This document shows positions 1 to 12,000 of a DNA stretch of 64,000 nt, in pieces (position 1 is the stretch's first letter; every line of letters starts with the position of its first letter). Source of the stretch: Omphiscola glabra (Eukaryota; Mollusca; Gastropoda; Lymnaeidae); contig OZ024794.1 in assembly GCA_964017045.1 (NCBI GenBank), positions 5,740,329 to 5,804,328 on the forward strand, read 5' to 3'. Under the pieces are notes generated by a model. That model had not been told where the DNA came from and did no database searches. It saw only the letters and a list, made by a program, of their open reading frames with translations. Both the position numbers and the translations under genes were made by a program.

Positions 1-3000
1 TTTCCAAGCTGGCAATTGCTTAACCACCAGGTTTTCTAACCCATCCAAGATTGACAAAGCTGTAGCAAAGTTCCTTATGTTTAGGCACATGATGGCAACT
101 GTCAAGAATTTGGTGATTAAGTTCACTTGATGCTAATCAGATAAAATATAAAATAATAGAAATCATTAGAGTTAAGATGATAAAAGATTTAAAATTTGAA
201 TAATTCACTATCTACATTAACTTAAATACATTTCTCTAGCCGTTATTTGCTTGCATGTTTTGTTTAAATTAAATTGGAAATTAAATAACAAATTTAATAT
301 GGCTTAGTTTCATTTTCCAAACAATGAAACAAAATTGTATAAGGCTTTGTATAAAATACAGTTGAAAAAAATATGGATAAGCCCTGAATCCACATTTATT
401 ATTTCTTTGTTTTTCACACATCATATAAAAGAAGTGAAGCAGTTGAAAAAGAAGTTGAAAAAATAAAAAAAAGACTGCACATTTGAAAAATTAAGCATTT
501 TAAATTACATTTACAATAGTAAATGAATGATATAAAGTATCAAAATCATAATTCTCCTATGCCTCTCAACTCCAGCCTTCATTATGATAAAATTTAAAAT
601 AACTGCCCCACCCCCTGCTCCAAACACACTCCACCCCATCAAAATTCTAGATTCGTTTGAACATTTTAGAAATTGATGGTACAATAAAATGTTCAAATTT
701 AAGCAACTCAACTTTGTAAGATTATTATCTTCAGCTTTATTGCTAATTTTTTGGAGTAACAGCTTCTAGTTGAAAGCAGAAAGCTTTCTCTTCAGACAAC
801 AACATTGGCGTAGTGAGGGGGGGCATCATGCCCCGGGCGCTACTCACAAAGGGGCGCCAAATGGTACATTTTACTATAATATTGTATGGTTTTCAAATAG
901 GGGGGCGCTAAAAAGGTATTGGGGGGCGCTAAAAAGGTATTGTGCCCCGGGCGCGAGTTAAGATCGCTACCCCACTGGACAACAAAGGAAGTTTTAATGA
1001 TGTATTCTTGTAAGTCAGTGTGTGTCAAATCTTAAATATCTCTAGTATCTCTAGAATTTAACTTTAATGTCTCTAATATCACTAAAATCATTTGACATTT
1101 AACTATAATATCTCTTATATCTCTAGACAATTAAATATCTCTATCATTACTCTAAAACTAAAGCATACAACACAGTCATAGATTGATACATCAGGGCTGG
1201 TTACAAAATGAACGGAGTCTCCATTAGCCTGCTTGACCAGGTTTGGATAGGGACAATAAGAGATAGCCAGTTTTACTTTATGTATAAGTTCAAGAATAAT
1301 TAATTTCTTGGAACCCTAGTGAATTATGGTATAAATTATATCTTGCCAGAAAGGGGATTTTATTCACTATAGCTTAATATATTTGCAGGTGTCCAACCTT
1401 TAGAGGACATTTTAATATTAAGCAAATTAGAGTGTTTTCACAGTCCTCCATGCGGGTAGGTTGGGGGGGGGACAAATCTTTCTAATTACTATATGTTAAA
1501 GACAATTTAACTTATATAAATATAAAAGTGTATCGTAAAAAGTAGAGACTAAACGTGAACAAACACATATAAGGCTTGAGGGTTGTGGTCTAGGGTTTTG
1601 ACTTTTATTTGAGGGTTGTCGTGTAGGGTTTTGACATTTATTTGAGGGTTGTCATCTAGGGTTTTGACATTTATTTGAGGGTTGTCGTCTAGGGTTTTGA
1701 CATTTATTTGAGGGTTGTGGTCTAGGGTTTTGACTTTTATTTGGGTTTAAGTCTCTAAGGATTGTCAATTTGACCAAAACTTTCCACTATAAGGCTGCCC
1801 AAAAGACAGGGTTTGTCCTGACAGAACGTGGGTGTCCTCTGATAGGATCATGGAAATCTACAGTGTGTCTTGCATTCTAAGATGAAATCACCACCCTAAG
1901 TGCACCACTGGTCACTGACAATGACTGAAATTTTGTATTGTCCTTTGTCTTCAGCATTTTCTTTTGCTTGTTCCATTTCTGATTACCATGCTACAAGAAC
2001 AAATAAAAAGCTCTATTTCTCAAAGACCTGATTTCCTTGTAGTTGTAAACTAAATTTAAAAACTGTCAGCCACAAATTTAATCACCTACGCTGCACACAG
2101 TCAGTCACAAATTAATCGCCAACTCGGCGCATGGTCAGCCACAAATTAATCATCCATTCTGCACAACGTCAGCCACAAATTAATCACCCCCTCAGCACAT
2201 GGCTACATATCATTACATCTCATTTTATTGTACTAGCATTTACCAGAGATGTTACTGGCATTAACCAGAGATGTTACTTACCTTGTTTGATCCACAGCTG
2301 AGAACTTCAGCAGACACCCAATGAGCAAGTTCCTGTGAATGACTAATCATATCTAAAAGGCCTGACGGAATTACAGGTTCACCTACAAATAAGCCCTTTT
2401 TAGGGCCCGGGTCAGTTTTCCTGTTAAAATGTATAAATGAATATTACATTATTTTTTGCCTAAATAAATATATATGTAAATAAATAAAGACTATTCCATA
2501 AATAAAAATAAACTCAGTTTTATAATAAAAAAAAAAATATGATTGCCTAATTTCAGAATCACAAACAAAACAAGCTCACTACTTCAATGCAAATTTCCAG
2601 GAAAGTTAATATGTCACTGACCTTGACATTGATGGAGTCCTAAGACCTGGCATTGATAGAGCAACACCAACTCCTTGAAATTGTGAGTTCAAAAAATGAA
2701 CAGGATGGCATTTTCTAAAAAATTCCTGCAATATTAAATGTTTACAATCATCTTCTTTTCAATAAATATGTAACATGTGATATAGTTATTTGATAAAGGA
2801 TAAGGAAATTAAATTAAGAAAAAACTTTTTGCCTTATTATTGCAATTAGAAAAAAATAAAAATATGAAACTTGTAATTTATGACGTGACTTACTTGTTCC
2901 ATAAGTGTCAATTGCTCTGCAAGTGTATCAATTGGACAATCAAAAACAGAAAATTGATGCTTTTCCTTCAACCCTCCTTTAAGTGAAGATATTTTCATCT

Positions 3001-3079
3001 CAGATTTAGTTTTAGATCCTAATCCAGAGTTTAGCTTTTCAGATTTAGACTGTTTCAGCAGAGATTTGAACCCATCCCA
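1..3079 (-). CDS. KNDC1: KNDC1-like exons 19-22: RasGEF (CDC25-type) catalytic domain, partial
   Basis: Exons 2894-3079, 2622-2725, 2282-2420 and 1-132 encode residues 1828-2014. A Lys/Ser-rich start leads into the GEF domain at FDCPIDTLAEQLTLMEQEFF, the canonical first helix (an EIAxQLTxIE-type sequence). It is followed by ELAHWVSAEVLSC, then LITKFLTVAIMCLNIRNF and ATALSILDGLENL, the most conserved core of the fold. For exon 22 an acceptor at TTAG|CATCAAG (133-134) gives phase 0 and restores VNLITKFL; a tempting acceptor at 99 would lose it and break the frame. The insertion between the first two helices (GVGVALSMPGLRTPSMSR and on) is longer than typical. The catalytic hairpin lies outside the window. 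Confidence 0.9.
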
Positions 3080-6000
3080 CTGGGAATATAAGACACCATA
3101 TAATATGTAGTATTATTTAAAAAACTGTAGTACATCTTAATTCAATTAAATTTAAAATTTAATTTCTTTTTACAAACAAGCAAGGCTGTTAATAAGGCAT
3201 TTATTCTTAGGTTTGACTCGCTCAAAATAAAATGAGTCTAGACTCATTTAAACCAATACATTTCTATACGATATAGTCATTTACTGGGGTAAAAGATGAG
3301 TGGCATTTTAAACAATACAGTTTTTTGAACGTGTAATTTTTATGACAACCACAATCAGTATGAAGAGATATGTTTAAATTTAGAACAATTTAAATCTCAG
3401 AAATCATTTGATTTTCACAGCACAACTGAATAATGATAGTAGCAGTGAACAATTAAAATGCTGTGCGTGTTACAAAAATTATAATACTCCTGACTACTCA
3501 GTTTGCAAAGAAGTTTACAAATTGTTTGATATCAAATCATACTTTATCAGTGAAAAAAAAGGCAAATACTATTTTTAAAAATCTATATTTACATTTACTG
3601 GCACCAACTAAAAGTTCTAAGTATGTCTAATGTAGACACATGTAAAAACAAAAACAACAAAGCATGTATTGCGCAAAATTGATTATTCTTATTCTCCTTG
3701 ATTCAATTTACATTATAAATATGTCATTGCTACAAGTGCAACATCTAAAAAATCACTTTATTTTTGTCTGTAATAGCAAAATGTAATTGTTATTTTCTCA
3801 CTTATCACTTGCACTTAAAAAGGATTTTCTTGATACACTTAAAGAAATTGTTTTAGTGTAGAATATTTTATTATGATGTGGCCTAATGAACACATCAACT
3901 TATTTACATATCATTTATTATCTTAGACTAATTTAATACAAAACTAATGAGACAAACATCTGACAAGTTAATTTGTAAAAGAATTGATTTTAGTATTTAA
4001 AAAAATAAAAATAAATGGTGAATAGCACCAAAATTATGGAATAGTTTGCCTCAATCTTTGAGGGGTATTGAAAAGGATAAAACATCATTTAAGAAACATT
4101 TAAAAACTTTTTTGTTTAAATAGATTTATGAAAACCAGAGCGCAGTGAGCATGCTAAAGTAGCATGGATACCAGCAGTGAGCATGCTAAAATAGCATGGA
4201 TACCAGCAGTGAGCATGCTAAATTAGCATGGATACCAGGGCTATATAAATATCAAATCAATCAATCAAATTAGAAAAGCAACAATATGTAAAAAATGATT
4301 AAAAATTTTCTTGGGTTAAACAAAGCATGTAAATATTTGAAGGCATGTGCGTAGAGATACCAGAGGGTTTTACAATAAAAGCAAGGTTTTGAAAGTGAAC
4401 ATAAACATAGAGTTAAGAATGGCACCAAAGTGTTCTTTTTAGGATAAATATGGTAAGAAATGGGTGAAAGCTCTCAGGTTCTAAAGATGAAAATTATAAC
4501 TCTGATACTGGTTTTTATCGTGTCATAAGTTAATTCCTAAAGGGAAGTAACACCCAAAATAAATAGTAACATTACTGGAGCTACGTTTCAAATTAACACA
4601 CTAAAATTGATAAATAATATCTAGAGATATATATTGTCAAGAACCTCCTTAACTAGATCATGGAAAAAATATTCCAGTTTTAACAGAAATTTTAGTAACA
4701 ATATAGAGAAAGGGTATATCAGTAGCATAGCCAGTATCTTGGGCAGTAGTAGTGTGGTTGCTCTTCTTTGAGCTAGTTCAAATGAAGGGGCCCACTTTTT
4801 GAGGATGAAAACTGTTATAAAAAAGATATTGACCTCTTCATGTCTTTGCTTTCCCTGATGTAGCTATCTATAAAGACTGGCTATGCCACTGAGGTCAAAG
4901 TAAAAGCAGTCTGGGATGCACAGCAGATAAAATATAATTTTTACCTCCATAAGCCACTCAGTTTTGCACTAGTAAGGTAAAAAGTGTGTTGTTCTTATAA
5001 AATAATTTACTATTTATTCTACAAAATTAGTAAATTATGCATACAAATTTTAAGAAGGAGTCATGTAACAGAAAGCATTATGTCTTTTATGACTTCCAGA
5101 TTTATTTCTTAAATAAGAAATGAAAATTATTGAAATAAATAGGTCTGTAGTTCTATCTTGTTACAATTAAAGAAATTTTAACAAGGTATACAATATTTTT
5201 GTTTATTAGCAAAAGAGGTTCCAAAAGCAGGATGGATTAATTTATGAAAGAAACATATGTGAATTATGTGTCATCATGTGTCATTGTGTGTCATCATGTG
5301 TCATCCCAGTAACAAAATTGAAATAAAAATATGAAAGTAAAAGTAAGTGCAATAAAAATCTCATTAAAACATTTTAATAATAATTACACTATCACTAACT
5401 GGACACTTTTAAAACAAAACACATTATTATGCTAAAATTTGAAGTAAAATTTTATCAAAATTCTGACCAAAGGGTATATTGGTATGTAGTTATTAAAAAG
5501 CTGTAATAATTTTAGTAACAAAATGCAATAAAGAAGTAATTTTTAAAAATATTATTAAATACATTACATGAATAAAAATTTTCAAAACACTATTTGAAGC
5601 TTATGATGATTTAAGTACCATTAGTTATTAGCTAAGTTATGAAAAAAAAATCCTATTTAGCATTTTCTATTTTAAGTTTGTAATAATATTAAGCATCAGA
5701 AGTGAAATTATGTAAGCACATACCTCTGAAGAATTAGTTAGATGCAAAAAATAGGAGTTATCTTTTTCAGTATCCTCATCCATCTCAGTCATCATCATCA
5801 ACTCAGAGTGGTCTCCCATTCTGCATGCAGCATACAGACTAAACATATTATCTGCACCTTCTACTTTCAACTCCATCTAATAATTGAGAAGTAAGAAGCA
5901 AATAGATTAACTGTAATCCTATGCATATATGTAACTATTAATTTATGTGTAACTTAAGCATTGGTGATTTGATAGCAAAACTCTTGAGTCAAGGCAAAAA

Positions 6001-9000
6001 ATAAATAAACTATAAGCTATGAAAGTTTTAATTATGTTCCTGAGAATGAAGGCAAAAAATAAATAAACTGTAAGCTATGAAAGTTTTAATTATGTTCCTG
6101 AGAATTAATTATGTTCCTGAGAATGAAGGCAAAAAATAAATAAACTGTAAGCTATGAAAGATTTAATTATGTTCCTGAGAATGAAGGCAAAAAATAAATA
6201 AACTGTAAGCTATGAAAGTTGCAATTATGTTCCTGAGAATGAAGGCAACAAATAAATAAACTGTAAGCTATGAAAGTTTACAGAAAATGTAAGACACTTC
6301 TATGATGTCACAGCTTTTATTTCAGACGATTAATTATGTTCCTGAGAATGAAGGCAAAAATAGTAGATGTTTAGGCAATAGACAATGAGCAGTTATTTAC
6401 AAAACCTGTTCTTTGAGGAATTCTGCCAATCTGCTCATTAATCGTTTGTTGGGAGCAAAGTCAATGGAGTAAAAACCTTCCAGCCAAAACTGAACCAAAT
6501 CTAAAGATCTGCGCTCCACCCTGGTCACATTCACATCCTTCGTTTTGGTACTGCAATAATAATAATATAACAATTCAGTCAGTTGCATCCACATTACTAC
6601 ATTATTATATAACGACAATGGATGGAATACTTATAGATACTTTTTACGTTACCAAATTTACAATTCTTTTTTAAGTTTTTCTTAACAAAGTTAACTTAGT
6701 TTTTTAAAATATTTATATTGAGTAGAACCAACTATAACTTGATAGGGTGTCTAAGACTTACAATGTTGAAACTAAACATTAAGACATGATTTCTTTAAAT
6801 AGATTCAATTATTTGAACTTCAGATGTCAGCTAAAATCATTCTAACAAGGCTCATCAGAATGTATCATATATTGATAACATTAGACCCTTAATGCCATAC
6901 CCTTGGGCTGAGTGACATTTGTCCAGGATGAATGTCAAAAGTTGATCAGAAGTCAAAAAGTATCTAAAGCACAATAGAAATTGATGGATGTAGCCATCAC
7001 TAAGAGCAGATCTGTAATGTAAAGAAAATTATATTCAAACATTTCTTTATTTTTAGATGTGCATGTTTGACACATCACAAATAAGCAGATCTATGCTTAA
7101 TATACCAGATCTGTTTACTCTTACAATTTTGACGTACAGTGTACGATTATGAGATGTAAACATTATATATACTATATGTTTATTTTTTACTATTAAGTTA
7201 ATGTATTGAACCATTTTGTGATGATATTGTACGATTTTAAGAGTTTAAGGGTAAACTGGTCTGATATACAGTGAAATTTAATTTACTACATACACTGTTA
7301 TTGTTTAAATATAAGCCGATTAGTTTACTAAATTAAAAAAAAATATTATTGAAGTTATTCTAAGGATTTAATTTTTTTACTTTAAAAAATCTAAAAGCTG
7401 TTAGAACTGTTATATTCAAATGTTGACACATAAAATTTATGCCATTTAATTGTATGACACGTGTATAAACACATTAAAAAAAATCTTGGAACAAATTAAA
7501 ACCATACGATTTATAGAGATATGAAATGAGGCCTCGTGGAGTCCCTGCCTGCAGGATAGAGATTTGACCTTCACTTGGTGAACTTATTGTTCGAAACTGA
7601 GGAATAAACAATGTTTTAATTTTTTAGAAGATATTAAAAATGTTTTGTTGACTTGATTTATCAGGCACATTTCTGTTTAATGTTCCCAAATGTAGGTTAA
7701 GATGTTGCTAATTTTATTGTGTTACTTTTGATTTTATTATTTCATCTTCATCTTGAAAATATCCGTAAGTTGTGTTTGATTTAAGTGACATGATATGTTA
7801 CATTACTGGTACAACTCCCTTGTTTACCTGGAGGTATGGATTGTCCATGCAAGGCTGTAGATTGAGAGTTCCATTACCCTCAGAGGCACTGATTGGGTAT
7901 AGGAAACAGGTTTCCAGGCCATTCAGTTCTGCTAACAACATCTGAAAGACATAATTTAATATAGAAAATCATCGCAATATTACATGAGTGTTTTTTTTAG
8001 TGAAAATTAGCAAAACCTTCAAGATAACTTATCTGATACTGATATGTCTATACAGGTCATAATCTACCTCTAGGTGTGTCCTACATAACTGCAAGAATGC
8101 AAGCTTCTTTGCAACTTCATTTAGTTCCTTCATAGTCTGTTCACTAACATGTTGATCTCCTGGGGGTGACAATTTAGTTAGAAATACAAACTATAAACTG
8201 TAATCAATTTGATCAAAGCTAGGGGTAGTTTAGATCATGTGTAGCAAATTATTGTGCATCATAAGTAACACAATGAATGAATGAAAAAGTTCTACCAGGA
8301 AGAAAATACTTAAATATATACTACTTGTTCATTATGTAGATCTTAAACCAATAAGTTAAAAAAAGCAAACAAGATTTGTTTAAATAAGCAGATCTGCAAT
8401 AAAATCAGGGAGATATGTAGTCTAAAATAATTTGAAAATAAAATGTCTAAATCAGCCCTTATGCTATATCTATATTTTTGTTTTTGTTTTTTTTATTAAA
8501 ATTAAACAAAGCTAATTATAATTTTTAAGCCATGAAATTTGTGACAAAAATTATGGACAATAAATCTTGGGGCTAAAAAAAAATATAGCAACCTTTTGAT
8601 ACTTTTGTGCCTTTATTAAGTCGACTGTAGAATCTCTGAGTTTTTTTCCTCTGACGTCTCAATACTAGAATTTCTTGACCAATGCTGGACAAACGGTTTT
8701 CTATAGCAAGTTTATTTTCTTCATCCTGTTTTAAACATTCATTGAAATTAAACATGAAACTAAATGGTCCCATTAAATAAAGGGAAATAAATTTGTTTAA
8801 ATATTTAAGGTATTATGTGTCTTAGTTAATAAAGTTACATTTTTAAATATTAATATTATCCTTAATCAGCTGGAATGAAATTATTTATTTAAATTGTTTC
8901 CAAGAATAAGTAATTAATTTCACAAAGTATGAAATAAATTCATCGGTTCTAAAGGAAAAACTCTATCTCAGATATAGCAAACTTAAACTGCTGTTAATAA

Positions 9001-12000
9001 ATTATTAGTTAAAATATATGGATGGACACATTCATAGGTTTAATGTTAAAAAAAAGTCATTTACTTACTATAGAATTGATAAATGTATCCACTTCAGGTG
9101 TGAGAGACAGTTGAATCATGGCTGAATGATAAACCACTTGACCCTTTTTGGTATAAGGAAGCAAAGATCCTGGCAACTCTGGTGAACCTCCAGAACCTTG
9201 TTTGGATGGTCCTGGCAGATCATCCTCAACAAGTTTTACCCCTCTATCTGGCTGTTGGTTTGTGTACACAGCGGAGAGTGAACGAGCATAAGCACTGCTA
9301 GATTTATTTGGTTCAGGGCTATGTGGTCTTGACCTTTGCTTGGTTCCACTCTTTAGTTGGGATACAGGAACTGGGAATTGAATGGGCTTGTTGTGATGTA
9401 AATCTCCAAGTTTATCTTCTAAAGGTGTTTCTCCGTTTGATGAGCAATTTTTTCCTGTCAAATCTCTTGCTTCCTCTTGAGGTCGTGTTGGGTTTTCATT
9501 AGGTAGAGTTTTGTGAGTTACAAGAAGTTGCTCATCTGACCTTTTATCTGGCATGTCTGAAGTCCTTCTTTCCTTGAAGAGTTCTGGCTTTTGTGCAGCT
9601 AGTTTTCTCATTTCAGCTGATGTGTTAAATTCAGTTTCAAAGTTTTCTTCTTCATTAGAATCTGTATAATTTGGAGATTTAGTAGACCGAAAATTTGGAG
9701 CTGATGGTGCCCTCAATCTTTGAACTGGTTTCTGGTGTTGCCTTGGCAAGCTGCGATCATTGTACTGGGCACTATTATTCTGATTGAACCTGTGATTTGA
9801 GTTCATTATTGCACTGCTTTCAAGGTTATCTTTCTGGTGCTGATATGGTTTATTAGTAAAACCATTATTTGTTGACATATGTTTATTATCTTTAGCTAAT
9901 TGTCTGCTGTGACTAGAACTGTAATTAGAGTTTGGTGTATTGAGTTTGTTAGTGTGACTAGAACTGTAATCAGAGTTTGGTGTATTGAGTTTGTTAGTGT
10001 GACTAGAACTGTAATCAGAGTTTGGTGTATTGAGTTTGTTAGAAACTGGGAGAGCCTGAACATTATTGTCAGGTGAGTTCAAGCCATAATCTTTCAAAGG
10101 ATTTGGCCTAAGGCTGTGAGTGGATTGGACTGTCTGTTTTTGGTCAACAAGATGTGTTGGCACATTATCCAATCCATTAGGTATAGGTATGCTTGAGTAA
10201 GCCTGATTTCTCTTGTTATGTGTAATGTTCATGTGTTCAGAAGGAGAACAGGCAGAAGTATGAGGTTTTATAGGATAACCTGGTACATGTGCCAGAGGAT
10301 TAGAATTCAATTCTCCACTTTTTCGTTTTTCTCTCTTGTCACAGCCTGAATGGGAAGTGCTGGATACAGGACTGTTGCTTTTAAAAGATTGATAGTTTAA
10401 ATGACCAAAAACTTGATGCACATCTGTTTCAGTGGACACAAAAGTCATATGATCACTTGATGCATTTTGTGAGGTTGAAGAGCTTTCCCTGTTAAATGAA
10501 TAGTCCTTTCTGGCATCACTACGCTGCATTAATTTGTTATCTGGCTCACACTTTTGTTCAGAGTGTTTCGTCCTCTGTTCTGTAGATCTCAAAGTGGCAG
10601 CATGAGAGTCCAGCTGACCTGTAGGGTCTGATTGTCTGTGATGATGTTGATGTCTACTTTGGTATTGGGTGCTAGGAGGTGATGTAACTTGCCTTGACTG
10701 TGCCGCCCTTTGTTTCTCATGCTGCCTATGTTTTCGTGTTAGTGAATTGGTTGAAAGACTACAATAGAAGCACACAAAAATACTAAATTTTAGTGGTATT
10801 TCAGTATCATCAAATATTTAATCCTTGAAAATAAAAACTTTTTAACATTAAATATTATTTTCCCTTCCGATCGATGCTTTTCAATTTTTACAGAAAGTCA
10901 AAATAAATTAATCATCTATTTGGCTATGAATATTTACACAGCCACACAGGCAAGATACAATGCTTTGAACAAGATAATAGAATTGTTGAAACTTACTGAG
11001 ACTGTTGAGATGTTGGTCCACCAATGGCATCATATAGACTCTGAAGAACAGATGGAGTCCAAAGAAGGTGAAAATACTTTTCTGTGATTGCAGAACAAAA
11101 CGTTTCCCATGTGAGAGATGACAGGGAAATGATGTATTCAGCTATAATGGGAATAACAGAACAAATATATAAGTTCTTTATTTGAGCATAAGTTAAGTTA
11201 TCAAAGGGTAAATTAATTTATCAAAGAGTGAATTAAGTTATCAAATAATTAATTAAGTTGTCAAAGAATAAATTAAGTTACCAAAGAATTAATTAAGTCA
11301 ATATTGGACCAACCATTGGATCAGCAATTTGATTAACAGCATGAAAGGTGGTTAGTATTATGAAGAGGTGTATGGCCTAATACTGGTGGCATTATCAGGA
11401 AGATGGTAGCATTATCAGGAAGATGGTAGCATTATATTGTAGATGAATGGAAAAATGTTCCTGCCTGAATGAAATTATTTTTAGATGGGGGGTTTTATGA
11501 GGTGTGAAGGGTGAAATATGTTGCAGGTCATTCAAGGTATTATCCAAGATCCAAAACTATTTTCACAGAAAATGCATTTTATTTTAGCTGGAAAATTAGT
11601 TGGATAATAAGGCCATTAAACTGATCCAAGGGAGAATACTTCATACTAATGATGGAACTGCAAATCAAAGTTTTATAGCCATGTTTGTTTGCATATTTTT
11701 CAATTAAGTTTTTTTCAAAATGTAAAAAGAAAGTTATTTAAAGTTAAAGTCAATAATATATTATATCTATTTATAAATCAATATTTCAGAATGGGATTTT
11801 CAGCATAAGAACTTATTCACTGTGATTTCTTCCACTTCTTTCAAACATCAACCCCAGTGAAAGCCCACATTCTCATACTTCAACATCTAGAACATTGCTG
11901 AGGAAGGCTCTTAGCCAAAACGTTCTTATCTTATTGTCCTGTCTTTCTATCCAAGCCTCCACATTACTTTGCTCTACTGTTTCCATCACAAAACTTGAAC

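Noticed and set aside
99..133. Acceptor at position 99 (TTCTTGACAG) as the start of the last visible KNDC1-like exon, with a missing micro-exon
   Set aside because: The upstream acceptor at 133-134 (GATTAG) gives the correct phase and restores the conserved NLITKFLTVAIMC core, so no missing exon is needed.
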